Source: Burkholderia sp. Ac-20365
GTDB lineage: Bacteria; Pseudomonadota; Gammaproteobacteria; Burkholderiales; Burkholderiaceae
Assembly (NCBI RefSeq): GCF_017104715.1
Contig: NZ_JAAGPI010000009.1
Location: forward strand, 124,001 to 188,000
DNA length: 64,000 bases
Direction: 5' to 3'
Made by a program: the position numbers and the translations under genes
Shown: positions 8,625-17,799 of the stretch, piece after piece
Position numbering within the stretch: position 1 is the stretch's first letter
How the letters are laid out: each line of letters starts with the position of its first letter
Notes under the pieces: model-generated
What the model was told of the DNA's origin: nothing
What the model saw: only the letters and a program-made list of their open reading frames with translations
Database searches by the model: none

Positions 8625-10136
8625 ATGAAGCCGATCTGGATAGTAGACGACGATCAATCGATCCGTTGGGTGCTCGAAAAAGCACTCGCACGCGAGAACT
8701 TCGCGACGCGCAGCTTCGCGAATGTGCGCGAAGCCGCGGGCGCACTGGAACACGACAGCCCGCAGGTGCTCGTCTCCGACATCAGGATGCCCGGCGGCTC
8801 AGGGCTCGAGTTGTTGCAGACCGTACGCGATCGTGTGCCCGGCCTGCCCGTCATCATCATGACGGCGTTCTCCGATCTCGATAGCGCCGTGGCCGCGTTT
8901 CAGGGCGGTGCATTCGAATACCTCGCGAAGCCATTCGATGTCGACAAGGCAGTCGAACTGATTCGCCGCGCCGTCGACGAAAGCGTGCGCGGCGAGCATA
9001 CGTGGGACGACCGCGTGGCCGAAGCGCCCGAGATGCTCGGCCAGGCGCCCGCGATGCAGGACATGTTCCGCGCGATCGGCCGTCTGTCGCATTCGGCCGC
9101 GACTGTGCTCATTACGGGCGAATCAGGCACCGGTAAGGAACTTGTCGCGCGCGCCTTGCACCGACATAGCCCACGCGCGAATGGTCCGTTCATCGCGTTG
9201 AACACGGCAGCGATTCCGAAAGATCTGCTGGAATCCGAACTGTTTGGTCATGAGCGCGGCGCGTTCACCGGCGCGCAGGCGATGCGCCAGGGTCGCTTCG
9301 AACAGGCTGAGAACGGCACGTTGTTTCTCGATGAAATCGGCGATATGCCGTTCGACTTGCAGACGCGTCTGTTGCGTGTCTTGTCGGATGGTCAGTTCTA
9401 TCGTGTCGGCGGGCACAATCCGTTGCGCGCGAATGTGCGTGTGATCGCGGCGACGCACCAGAACCTCGAATCGCGTGTGCGGCAAGGGCTGTTCCGCGAG
9501 GACTTGTATCACCGGCTCAATGTGATCCGTCTGCGCCTGCCGGCGTTGCGCGAACGCAGTGAAGACATTCCGCTGCTCACGCGTCACTTCCTGCAGAAGA
9601 GTGCACGCGATCTTGGCGTCGAGCCGAAGCGTGTGTCGGATGAAGCGCTTGCTTATCTGACCTCGCTGCCGTTTCCGGGCAACGTGCGGCAACTCGAGAA
9701 TCTCGCGAACTGGCTGACGGTGATGGCGCCGGCGCAGACCATCGAGATCAAGGACTTGCCGCCTGATCTCGTATCGACGCAGCAGGCTGGAGCGGAGTTC
9801 GCGACATCGTCTACGCCTTCGATTGACGGCGCCGTCGGTAACGGCGGCGCGGCAAACGGCGTGGCGCCCGCGATCGGCGCGCCTGTCGTTGCAGGCGGTG
9901 TGGCGATTCCGTCGCCTGTCGCGGCATGGGAAAGCGGGCTGCGCACGGAAGTCGCGAAGCTGCTGCGCGAGAACGCCGCCGATGTGATGGACGAACTGTC
10001 GCGCCGCTTCGAAGCAGCTGTGATTCGCGAAGCGCTCGACTTCACGCGCGGTCGCAAGGTGGAAGCGGCGGAGCGGCTCGGTATCGGGCGCAATACGATC
10101 ACGCGCAAGATTCAGGAGTTGAATCTCGAACCTTGA
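8625..10136 (+). CDS. ntrC: Nitrogen regulation response regulator NtrC (GlnG)
   Basis: A 503-residue sigma-54 activator. The receiver domain spans residues 1-120 with the acidic pocket at 8-10 and phosphoacceptor Asp52; the AAA+ domain has Walker A GESGTGKE (165-172) and the sigma-54 contact loop GAFTGA (212-217); a Fis-type helix-turn-helix closes the protein (ERLGIGRNTITRKIQ). It binds the enhancer sites upstream of glnA and drives RpoN-dependent transcription when phosphorylated by NtrB. Residues about 385-440 form an Ala/Gly/Val-rich linker that makes the protein longer than the usual ~470 residues. A shared terminator follows at 10176-10218. Confidence 0.96.
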   Translation: MKPIWIVDDDQSIRWVLEKALARENFATRSFANVREAAGALEHDSPQVLVSDIRMPGGSGLELLQTVRDRVPGLPVIIMTAFSDLDSAVAAFQGGAFEYLAKPFDVDKAVELIRRAVDESVRGEHTWDDRVAEAPEMLGQAPAMQDMFRAIGRLSHSAATVLITGESGTGKELVARALHRHSPRANGPFIALNTAAIPKDLLESELFGHERGAFTGAQAMRQGRFEQAENGTLFLDEIGDMPFDLQTRLLRVLSDGQFYRVGGHNPLRANVRVIAATHQNLESRVRQGLFREDLYHRLNVIRLRLPALRERSEDIPLLTRHFLQKSARDLGVEPKRVSDEALAYLTSLPFPGNVRQLENLANWLTVMAPAQTIEIKDLPPDLVSTQQAGAEFATSSTPSIDGAVGNGGAANGVAPAIGAPVVAGGVAIPSPVAAWESGLRTEVAKLLRENAADVMDELSRRFEAAVIREALDFTRGRKVEAAERLGIGRNTITRKIQELNLEP

Positions 10137-10175
10137 TCGCTGCGTCGCGCGTTCGGAGGAATGCGCGACGCAAAC

Positions 10176-10218
10176 AAAAACGGCTCGATGGCGTCATGCG
10201 CCTTCGAGCCGTTTTTTT
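10176..10218. terminator. Bidirectional terminator between ntrC and xth
   Basis: CGGCTCGA (10181-10188) pairs with TCGAGCCG (10204-10211), with an A-run on the left and seven Ts on the right. It can end the convergent ntrC and xth transcripts. Confidence 0.85.
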
Positions 10219-10242
10219 ACGTCTACTACCTTGTTGTACGTG

Positions 10243-11019
10243 CTATTCGGTTAGCGCGACGACAGGTGCGTGGTCGGAAGGCTGATCCCACTTGCGCGGC
10301 GTCTTGTCGACGTCGCAATGCGTGCAGCTCGCGGCGAGCGGCTTTGACAGCAAGATGTGATCGATACGCAGACCCGCGTTGCGGCGGAACGCGAGCATGC
10401 GGTAGTCCCACCACGTGAAGGTCTTCTCCGGTTGCTCGAAAAGCCGGAACGAATCGACCAGACCAAGTTCGATCAGACGGTTGAAGTGGCTGCGCTCCTC
10501 GGGCGACACGAGGTTCTGTCCTTCCCATGCCTTCGGATCATGTACGTCGCGATCTTCGGGTGCGATGTTGTAGTCGCCGAGCAGCGCGAGCTTCGGATGT
10601 TGCGTGAGTTCACTGGCGATCCAGGCTTGCAGCGCGTCGAGCCAGCGCAGCTTGTACTCGAACTTGTCGGTGCCGGGCGCCTGGCCGTTCGGGAAGTAGG
10701 CGGAGATTACGCGCACGCCTTCAATGGTCGCCGCGATCACGCGCTGTTGCGGATCTTCGAAACCCGGGATGTTGCGCACGATACTGCCTTCATCGACACT
10801 CATGCCGTCGCGCACGAGAATGCCGACGCCGTTATACGTCTTCTGACCGGCGAACCAGCTGCGATAGCCCTTGGCCTCGAGATCGGCGCGCGGAAATTTT
10901 TCGTCGGGCAGTTTGAGTTCCTGAAGGCACAGCACGTCGGTCTGGCTCAGTTCGAGCCAGTCGATCACATGTTGCTGACGGACCTTTAGGGAGTTCACGT
11001 TCCACGTGGCTAATTTCAT
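10243..11019 (-). CDS. xth: Exodeoxyribonuclease III
   Basis: A 258-residue member of the ExoIII/APE1 (endonuclease-exonuclease-phosphatase) family, which cuts DNA 5' of abasic sites and removes 3' blocks during base excision repair. The signature motifs are in order: WNVNSLK at the start, LCLQELK with the metal-binding Glu, the YFPNG motif, GDYNIAPEDRDV, RIDHIL, and SDHAPV at the C-terminus. The frame runs further upstream, but the ATG at 11019 gives the canonical MKLATWNVNSL start and a GAGAACGAG sits in ribosome-binding position. Convergent with ntrC. Confidence 0.95.
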   Translation of the reverse strand: MKLATWNVNSLKVRQQHVIDWLELSQTDVLCLQELKLPDEKFPRADLEAKGYRSWFAGQKTYNGVGILVRDGMSVDEGSIVRNIPGFEDPQQRVIAATIEGVRVISAYFPNGQAPGTDKFEYKLRWLDALQAWIASELTQHPKLALLGDYNIAPEDRDVHDPKAWEGQNLVSPEERSHFNRLIELGLVDSFRLFEQPEKTFTWWDYRMLAFRRNAGLRIDHILLSKPLAASCTHCDVDKTPRKWDQPSDHAPVVALTE

Positions 11020-11100
11020 CGCTCGTTCTCGTTGTACAGGTGCTGGATGGAATCTTACCGCGATCGGGCAGGGCTGCTCAGTACGGCAACATGCATAGGA

Positions 11101-11143
11101 CAAAAACACAAAAGCCCGCAACGCTTGAGGCGATGCGGGCTTT
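11101..11143 (-). terminator. Terminator of the initiator tRNA gene
   Basis: AAAGCCCGCA (11111-11120) pairs perfectly with TGCGGGCTTT (11134-11143). On the minus strand it is followed by a T-rich stretch, 51 bp beyond the tRNA 3' end. Confidence 0.75.
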
Positions 11144-11193
11144 CACTGTTACTACTCGAGGCCGTGTGGAGCAGGACACGATGCCTATGAAGC

Positions 11194-11270
11194 TGGTTGC
11201 GGGGACAGGATTTGAACCTGTGACCTTCGGGTTATGAGCCCGACGAGCTGCCAGACTGCTCCACCCCGCG
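11194..11270 (-). tRNA. Initiator tRNA-fMet (CAU anticodon)
   Basis: A 77-base tRNA with encoded CCA at the 3' end. The anticodon loop reads CTCATAA, flanked by GGG and CCC, giving the three G-C pairs in the anticodon stem that mark initiator tRNAs. The first acceptor position is a C facing A (no pair), the other initiator hallmark that blocks EF-Tu use and permits formylation. The T-arm has GTTCAAATC. It stands alone with its own promoter (11283-11311) and terminator (11101-11143). Confidence 0.95.
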
Positions 11271-11282
11271 TCAGAGAGGCGA

Positions 11283-11311
11283 ATTGTACGGACACCTTCG
11301 CCACGCGTCAA
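11283..11311 (-). promoter_or_regulatory. Sigma-70 promoter of the initiator tRNA
   Basis: On the minus strand, TTGACG (11306-11311) and TACAAT (11283-11288) are separated by exactly 17 bp. Transcription would start about 6 bases before the mature tRNA 5' end. Confidence 0.8.
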
Positions 11312-11444
11312 ACATTTAGTCGAATTTTTTTCATGTTGTTCTGCCAGGCAGTGTAACGGATGGTCTTTCGTCCTATGCCATCGTGCCGAACTCCCCACGC
11401 ATTTCTTCCGCCGATAGAATCGATGTCATGCATAGGAGCCCCAC

Positions 11445-12734
11445 ATGCACCTGATCATCCGTCGTGCCGTATTGCCGCGCAGCGCTTCGCAACAGCAGGG
11501 TCCCGTCGACATCGGTATCGAGTCTGGCCGCATCGTCGCTGTCGAGCCGAACCTGGCCGCGACTGCGCGCGAAGAAATCGATGCGAACGGCGCGCTCGTC
11601 ACGCCGCCTTTCATCGACGCGCATTTCCATATGGACGCCACGCTGTCGTATGGTTTGCCGCGTGTGAACGCATCGGGCACCTTGCTCGAAGGCATCGCAC
11701 TGTGGGGCGAGCTGAAGCCGCATCTGACGCAGGAAGCGCTGGTCGAACGTGCGTTGCAGTATTGCGATTGGGCCGTCGCGCGTGGACTGCTCGCCATTCG
11801 TACACACGTCGATGTATGCGATGAGCGTCTGCTTGCCGTTGAAGCGTTGCTCGAAGTGAAGCGTCGCGTTGCGCCGTATATGGACCTGCAACTGGTTGCG
11901 TTTCCGCAGGACGGTGTGCTGCGCAGCGCGGGCGCGTTCGACAATCTGAAGCGCGCGATCGCGATGGGCGTCGATGTGGTCGGCGGCATTCCGCACTTCG
12001 AACGGACGATGGCGGACGGCGCTGAGTCCGTTCGCCTGCTCTGCGAATTCGCGGCGGAGAAGGGCTTGCGCGTCGACATGCATTGCGACGAGTCGGATGA
12101 TCCGATGTCGCGTCATATCGAAACGCTTGCGGCGCAAACGCACCGGCTTGGACTGCATGGCCGCGTGACGGGCTCGCATCTGACCTCGATGCATTCGATG
12201 GACAACTACTACGTCAGCAAGCTGCTGCCCTTGATGCGCGAATCGGGTGTGGCGGCGATTGCGAATCCGTTGATCAACATCACGCTGCAAGGTCGCTCGG
12301 ACACCTATCCGAAGCGACGCGGCATGACGCGCGTACCGGAGATGCTGGCGGCGGGGATCAACGTCGCGTTTGGTCACGACTGTGTGATGGACCCGTGGTA
12401 CAGCCTCGGTTCGGGCGACATGCTCGAAGTCGCGCATATGGGACTGCACGTCGCGCAGATGACGGGTGTCGACGCGATGCACGCGTGCTTCGATGCCGTG
12501 ACCGTAAATGCGTCGCGTATTCTCGGGCTGGAGCGCTACGGAGTCGCGCCGGGATGCGATGCGAATCTCGTCGTGCTCGATGCGCGTGATGCCGTCGAAG
12601 CGATCCGCCTGCGCGCGGCGCGGCTGGCGGTCGTGAGCCGGGGCAAGGTGGTGAGCCGCGCGCCAGCGGCACGCGCGACGCTGACGCTCGAAGGGCGGCC
12701 ATCGGAAGTGGACTTCAAACTGCATCGCGAATAA
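11445..12734 (+). CDS. Cytosine deaminase (CodA) family amidohydrolase
   Basis: A 429-residue amidohydrolase aligning along its whole length with E. coli CodA at an offset of one residue. Metal ligands and catalytic residues are present: His60 and His62 (AHFHMD), His213 and Glu216 (MHCDE), His245 (GSH) and Asp312 (FGHD), plus Gln155 in VAFPQ, which contacts the base. The residue after the catalytic Asp is Cys313, where CodA has Asp314. That position affects the size and polarity of the substrate pocket, so the natural substrate may be a modified pyrimidine such as 5-methylcytosine rather than cytosine. No transporter (codB) adjoins it. I therefore give the family but no gene symbol. Confidence 0.85.
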   Translation: MHLIIRRAVLPRSASQQQGPVDIGIESGRIVAVEPNLAATAREEIDANGALVTPPFIDAHFHMDATLSYGLPRVNASGTLLEGIALWGELKPHLTQEALVERALQYCDWAVARGLLAIRTHVDVCDERLLAVEALLEVKRRVAPYMDLQLVAFPQDGVLRSAGAFDNLKRAIAMGVDVVGGIPHFERTMADGAESVRLLCEFAAEKGLRVDMHCDESDDPMSRHIETLAAQTHRLGLHGRVTGSHLTSMHSMDNYYVSKLLPLMRESGVAAIANPLINITLQGRSDTYPKRRGMTRVPEMLAAGINVAFGHDCVMDPWYSLGSGDMLEVAHMGLHVAQMTGVDAMHACFDAVTVNASRILGLERYGVAPGCDANLVVLDARDAVEAIRLRAARLAVVSRGKVVSRAPAARATLTLEGRPSEVDFKLHRE

Positions 12735-12766
12735 AAAAGCGGGTTCGGTGAACCCGAACCCGCTTT
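12733..12766. terminator. Bidirectional terminator between the deaminase gene and prlC
   Basis: AGCGGGTTCGG (12738-12748) pairs with CCGAACCCGCT (12754-12764), with six As before and three Ts after. It lies right after the deaminase stop and 67 bp beyond the end of the convergent prlC. Confidence 0.8.
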
Positions 12767-12833
12767 GCCGTTGACCGCGTACTAGCTGTGATCGAAGCGC
12801 CGGTTTGACTCCGTGCTTCGATACATCAAGCCA

Positions 12834-14948
12834 TCAATGCGCCGCGCCCGGTACCGCGTCCGGTGCCATGCCGTTGTGGCGCAGCAGCGCATCGATGTTC
12901 GGCTCGCGGCCGCGGAACGCCTTGAACGATTCCATCGCGGGACGGCTGCCGCCCACTTCGAGAATCTCCTTGCGGTAGCGCGTGCCTGTCGCCACGTCGA
13001 GCACGCTGCCCGTGCCCGCTTGTGCCGCTTCTTCGAACGCGGCATACGCGTCGGCGGACAGCACTTCGGCCCACTTATAGCTGTAGTAACCGGCCGCGTA
13101 TCCGCCCGCGAAGATATGGCTGAACGTATTCGGCCAGCGCGAAAACGACGCTTGCGGAATCACATGGAAGCGCTCGTTGATCTCGCGCGCCAGATCGTTC
13201 GCGCTCTTTGCGCCCGACGTCTCGAAGTCGACGTGCAGCTTCATGTCGAACATCGAGAACACGATCTGACGCAGCGTGCCCAGACCGCTCTGGAAATTCT
13301 TCGCGGCGAGCATCTTGTCGAACAGATCGCGCGGCAGCGGCTTCGCGGTATCGACATGCGACGTCATGTCGCTCAGCACGTCCCACTCCCAGCAGAAGTT
13401 TTCCATGAACTGCGACGGCAGCTCGACCGCATCCCATTCGACACCGTTGATCCCCGACACGCCCAGTTCGTCCACAAGCGTCAGCATGTGATGCAGGCCG
13501 TGGCCGAATTCGTGGAACAGCGTGATTACTTCATCGTGCGTGAAGCAGGCCGGCTTGCCGCCGACAGGCGCCGAGAAGTTGCACGTCAGATAGGCGACAG
13601 GCGTCTGCACCGCGCCGTTGACGGGCTTGCGGCGCGAGCGCGCATCGTCCATCCATGCGCCGCCGCGCTTGCCTTCGCGTGCATACAGATCGAGATAGAA
13701 CTGTGCGACGAGGCCGCCGTCCTGATTCTCGACACGGAAGAACCGCACGTCCTGATGCCACGTCGCCGCTTCGTCGCGGCGGATCTTCACGCCGAAGAGC
13801 GTCTCCGTGACCTTGAACAGGCCCTTGAGCACGGCGTCTTCCGGGAAGTACTGCTTCACTTCGTTCTCGGAGAACGAATAACGCTTCTGACGCAGACGCT
13901 CGGCAGCAAACGCGACGTCCCACGGCTGCATGTCGCTCATGCCCAGTTCGTTCACGGCGAATTCGCGCAGCTCCTTCCAGTCGTGCTCGGCGTGCGGACG
14001 TGCACGCGTTGCGAGGTCTTCGAGGAACGCCATCACCTGTGCCGGCGACTCGGCCATTTTTGGCGCAAGCGACACCTCGGCGAAGTTCCTGTAGCCGAGC
14101 ATGTGCGATTCTTCTTCGCGCAGCTTCAACGCCTCGGCGATGATTTCCGTGTTGTCCCAGTCGGCATTGCCTTTGCCGTATTGCGGCCCGAGTTCGGATG
14201 CGCGGGTCACATACGCGCGATACATCGTCTCGCGCATCGCGCGGTTTTCCGAGTACTGCATGACAGGAAAATACGACGGGAAATGCAGCGTGAACTTCCA
14301 GCCGCTCTTGCCTTCACGCTCGGCCGCTTCGCGCGCGGCTTCGATCGTGTCTTCGGGCAGGCCCACCAGTTCGTCCTTGCTCTCCGCAATGTACGCGTAC
14401 GCGTTCGTCGCATCGAGCACGTGATCCGAAAACGTCTTCGACAGCGCGGCCTGACGTTCCTGCAGTTCCGCAAAACGCGGCTTCTGATCTTCCGGCAGTT
14501 CCGCGCCAGACAGTCTGAAGTCACGCAGTGAATTGTTCAGGATCTTCTTGCGTTCACCCGTCAGCGATTCGAAATCGTCGGCAGCGGCGATCGCCTTGTA
14601 CTTCTCGTACAGCGCGAGATTCTGACCGACGCTCGACCAGAACTCGGTCACGCGCGGCAGGTTCTCGCCATAGGCGGCGCGCAGCTCCGGTGTATCTGCA
14701 ACGGCATTCAGATGGCCGATTACGCCCCACGCGCGCGACAGCGGTTCCGTCGCCCGTTCGACGGGCTCGACGACGTCGGCCCACGAAGCCGGCGTCGACG
14801 GCTCGCTCGCGCGCTCGACGGCGGCGCTCGCGTTCGCGAGCAGCACATCGAGGGCAGGGGTCACATGTTCGGGGCGGATCTCGCCAAAGCGCGGCAGATC
14901 GGAGAAATCGAGGAGCGGATTGTCGGATGTCGATTGAGATGTGGACAT
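12834..14948 (-). CDS. prlC: Oligopeptidase A
   Basis: A 704-residue M3-family zinc metallopeptidase, which degrades short peptides in the cytoplasm, including cleaved signal peptides. The zinc site is the HEFGH motif in TLFHEFGHGLHHML, with the downstream glutamate in the C-terminal third. N-terminal residues (PLLDFSDLPRFGEIRPEHVTPAL) match the family's typical opening. Length is usual. It lies downstream of folD on the same strand but is separated from it by an oppositely oriented acyltransferase gene. Confidence 0.95.
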   Translation of the reverse strand: MSTSQSTSDNPLLDFSDLPRFGEIRPEHVTPALDVLLANASAAVERASEPSTPASWADVVEPVERATEPLSRAWGVIGHLNAVADTPELRAAYGENLPRVTEFWSSVGQNLALYEKYKAIAAADDFESLTGERKKILNNSLRDFRLSGAELPEDQKPRFAELQERQAALSKTFSDHVLDATNAYAYIAESKDELVGLPEDTIEAAREAAEREGKSGWKFTLHFPSYFPVMQYSENRAMRETMYRAYVTRASELGPQYGKGNADWDNTEIIAEALKLREEESHMLGYRNFAEVSLAPKMAESPAQVMAFLEDLATRARPHAEHDWKELREFAVNELGMSDMQPWDVAFAAERLRQKRYSFSENEVKQYFPEDAVLKGLFKVTETLFGVKIRRDEAATWHQDVRFFRVENQDGGLVAQFYLDLYAREGKRGGAWMDDARSRRKPVNGAVQTPVAYLTCNFSAPVGGKPACFTHDEVITLFHEFGHGLHHMLTLVDELGVSGINGVEWDAVELPSQFMENFCWEWDVLSDMTSHVDTAKPLPRDLFDKMLAAKNFQSGLGTLRQIVFSMFDMKLHVDFETSGAKSANDLAREINERFHVIPQASFSRWPNTFSHIFAGGYAAGYYSYKWAEVLSADAYAAFEEAAQAGTGSVLDVATGTRYRKEILEVGGSRPAMESFKAFRGREPNIDALLRHNGMAPDAVPGAAH

Positions 14949-15366
14949 GATGCTTCCTGTCTGACGCGGTAAATGAACACCCGGATGACGGCCATCCAGG
15001 CCTGAAACCTAAGCGGAGCAGCGGATCTGCGCCGCACGCGACGCGTGCGCGCCTATCACCCGGCGCCTTGCAACACGCACATTGGGGCGCCTTGCGCCGT
15101 TTCCAACTGCCAGTAGCTGTTATCAGCCAATCTCCAGCCGGTTGCAGCACAAATTATCAGAAGCGCTGCTCGCGCGCAGGGGTCGCGGCCTCAGACGTAT
15201 TTGTACCAGAACGTGAGGGTGGGCAAGCGCACGGTCGCGGCGCGTGTTCTCGCGCATCGTTGAAGCGTCCGTGCGCGTCGCCATGACGCGCGGTTTTCGT
15301 GTCCTCGTGTGGCCTCGCGCGCCGATTTTTGCTCGTGCGTCGGCCGCCTGAAACGGGTAGCTCGCA
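14949..15366. other. Intergenic region, prlC / acyltransferase
   Basis: 418 bp between the divergent starts of prlC and the acyltransferase gene. Promoters for both must lie here, but I see no clear -35/-10 pair, operator or RNA element. Open frames within it have no ribosome binding site and no recognisable product. Confidence 0.5.
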
Positions 15367-16503
15367 ATGACTCCGCATCCACCGACACTCTCGCAATCGC
15401 TCAGCCGCGAGGCAAACAACTTCGATCTCGTACGTCTGATTGCCGCGTGCGCGTTTGTCTGGAGCGCGACGTTCGTGATCCGGCAAACGGGTAGTGGCGA
15501 TGGCGTCGCGGCCGCGTCTGACCTCGATAGCGTGGGAAGCCTTGGCGTGTACGCGTTCTTTCTGATGAGCGGCCTGCTGGTGAGCGCGAGCTTCGAGCGT
15601 CAGCGGTCGGCGTCGCGGTTCGTCGCGTTGCGGTTCGCGCGCGTGCTGCCCGCTGCGTTCGGTGCGGCGCTGGTGGCGTTGTTCGTGGTCGGGCCGATCT
15701 TGACGCCGCTGACGCTGCACGACTATTTCGCGGCGCTGGTGATGAAGCGTGAAGGAACGCTGTCGATCGTATTCGACCATGGCAATCTCATGCGCGCTAT
15801 CGGTGCGCCGCTGTGGGCGCTGACTGGTCTGATGCTGTGCTATCTGCTCGTGCTGATCACGGGCGCGTTCGGTCTGCTATCGACGCGCCGGCGCATCACG
15901 CTCGCCGTGCTGATCACGCTCGTTGCATTTTTGATGCGCACGCGACTGGCCGATCTGCAATCAGGCTGGCGCGTTTTCCCCGACAGCGCGACCGGCCTCG
16001 CGTTTGCGCCCGAACTGTGCTTCCTTCTCGGCATGGTGCTGTACGGATGGCGCGAGCGCATCAGCATCAGCGGTCTCATCGCGTGCGGTTTGCTGCTGGT
16101 GTTTCTCGTGTTTCGCGACACAGCCGGCGCGCAGATTCTGCTCTATATCGCGTTCGTCTACGGTCTGCTGTGGGTGAGCGTGACGCCGATGCTGCATGGC
16201 TGGAGGCCACGTCATGACTATTCATACGCGATCTGCCTGTACGGCTTCATGGTGCAGCAATGCGTGGCGGCGCGCTTGCCGGGCATCTCGCCGATGCTCG
16301 CGGTCATCGTCGGCGCGCCGTTCATTCTTGCGCTGGCGGTGTTTTCGTCGCGCTGGATCGAGCGGCCTGCAATGAAGTGGTGTCGCGAGCGAATCGCGCG
16401 CAATGAAGCGCGTCAACGCGAGCGCAGGAAAACGCGCGAATTGGCCTATGAACGGACGCCGTTGCGCGCGAGCGACCCGGCCGTCCGCTGGCCGCCGCTG
16501 TGA
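15367..16503 (+). CDS. Acyltransferase family 3 membrane protein
   Basis: A 378-residue protein with about ten hydrophobic segments and the layout of the acyltransferase-3 (OafA/NodX-type) family, which transfers acyl groups to sugars of O-antigen, exopolysaccharide or lipooligosaccharide at the inner membrane. The N-terminal NNFDLVRLIAACAFVWS segment corresponds to the family's first helix, but the catalytic His usually found there (SHL motif) is replaced by an Ala-Phe-Val-Trp-Ser context, so activity is uncertain. The C-terminus is a basic tail of about 45 residues. No polysaccharide genes lie nearby; it stands alone between folD and prlC. Confidence 0.75.
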   Translation: MTPHPPTLSQSLSREANNFDLVRLIAACAFVWSATFVIRQTGSGDGVAAASDLDSVGSLGVYAFFLMSGLLVSASFERQRSASRFVALRFARVLPAAFGAALVALFVVGPILTPLTLHDYFAALVMKREGTLSIVFDHGNLMRAIGAPLWALTGLMLCYLLVLITGAFGLLSTRRRITLAVLITLVAFLMRTRLADLQSGWRVFPDSATGLAFAPELCFLLGMVLYGWRERISISGLIACGLLLVFLVFRDTAGAQILLYIAFVYGLLWVSVTPMLHGWRPRHDYSYAICLYGFMVQQCVAARLPGISPMLAVIVGAPFILALAVFSSRWIERPAMKWCRERIARNEARQRERRKTRELAYERTPLRASDPAVRWPPL

Positions 16504-16612
16504 TGACGCGTTGATGGGGTCCGCGATGCGCGGAGGATGCGCGCCCGGACCGTGACATCCATTCCGGGCGGCGAATGAGAAGGCCGTCGCGTGGACGGCC
16601 ATGCAGAGAAGC

Positions 16613-17470
16613 TCAGGCGTTGCCTGCGGCGCGCTCGGCTGCTTCGATCGTATTGACGAGCAGCATCGTGATCGTCATCGGGCCGACACCGCCTGGCACG
16701 GGCGTGATATGGCCCGCCACTTCCTTGACGTTCGCGAAGTCAACGTCGCCGCACAGCTTGCCGTTCTCATCGCGATTCATGCCGACGTCGATCACCGTCG
16801 CGCCGGGTTTCACCATATCAGCCGTCAGCGTGTTGCGCAGTCCCGTCGCCACCACGACGACATCCGCGTTACGCGTGAACGACGCGATATCGCGCGTCTT
16901 GCTGTGGCAGATCGTGACCGTCGCATTCGCTTCGAGGAGCAGCAGCGCCATCGGCTTGCCGACGATGTTCGAGCGGCCGATCACAACCGCGTTCGCACCC
17001 TTCAGATCGATGCCGTAAGCCTCGAACATTTTCATCACGCCATACGGCGTGCACGGGCGGAACAGCGGCTTGCCCGTCATCAGCGCGCCGGCATTCGCGA
17101 CGTGAAAGCCGTCCACGTCTTTTTCAGGCGCGATCGCCTCGATCACCTTGTGGCTGTCGATGTGCTTCGGCAGCGGCAGTTGCACGAGAATGCCGTGGAT
17201 CTTCGGATCGTGGTTCAGTGCATCGATTCGCGCGAGCAGGTCGGCTTCCGTCATCGTGGCGGGATAGCGGTCGTACGACGAGAATAGTCCGTTGTCCTCG
17301 CAAGCCTTTACCTTGTTGCGGACATAGACTTCGCTCGCCGGATTGTCGCCGACGAGCACCACGGCAAGACCGGGTTGATGTCCGCGGGCGGTGAGGGCGG
17401 CGGCGCGCGTGGCGACGTCGGCGCGCAGGGTCTTGGAAAGGGCGGTGCCGTCGATCAGTTTGGCTGTCAT
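16613..17470 (-). CDS. folD: Bifunctional methylenetetrahydrofolate dehydrogenase / cyclohydrolase
   Basis: A 285-residue FolD. It interconverts 5,10-methylene-, methenyl- and 10-formyl-tetrahydrofolate, supplying one-carbon units for purines and formyl-Met-tRNA. The substrate-site motif YVRNK (Tyr49, Lys53) is present, followed by GILVQLPLP, the DVDGFH segment, the Rossmann loop VVIGRSNIVGKP and the closing ITPVPGGVGPMT. The length is normal. A 7 bp hairpin lies just beyond the stop codon (16582-16600) without a T-run. No folate-related regulatory element is visible upstream. Confidence 0.97.
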   Translation of the reverse strand: MTAKLIDGTALSKTLRADVATRAAALTARGHQPGLAVVLVGDNPASEVYVRNKVKACEDNGLFSSYDRYPATMTEADLLARIDALNHDPKIHGILVQLPLPKHIDSHKVIEAIAPEKDVDGFHVANAGALMTGKPLFRPCTPYGVMKMFEAYGIDLKGANAVVIGRSNIVGKPMALLLLEANATVTICHSKTRDIASFTRNADVVVVATGLRNTLTADMVKPGATVIDVGMNRDENGKLCGDVDFANVKEVAGHITPVPGGVGPMTITMLLVNTIEAAERAAGNA

Positions 17471-17799
17471 GGTCGGTCGAGAATGGGCGTATCGGAAAGC
17501 GGGCGGGGCGGGCAGGCGCGGGGCGTGCGATCACGTTGCCGCGCAGGCTGCGTCGTGCATGCTGCGCGTGCGCTCGCGACTATCGCCCGGAGACGGACGT
17601 CGCGAAAACGCACGGATGGCGCTCGAGGGCAGGAACGGGTCGCATGCCGGAAAGCGCACGGCGCGAAAACCGCGCCGCAGCGAAGTTCGACATTATACCG
17701 TTGAGGCCGTGCGCCTGATGGCCGGAGGTGACGCCCGACGACCTGCCGCGCAGTGGCGGCCGCTCTGTAAAGGCCGCCGCTGCGATCTTCGATGCGCGG
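17471..17799. other. Intergenic region, folD / DUF2950 gene
   Basis: 329 bp upstream of folD and downstream of the DUF2950 gene. It contains an imperfect 10 bp stem (17752-17761 with 17772-17781) close to the DUF2950 stop, possibly a 3' end hairpin. I see no gene. Confidence 0.45.
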
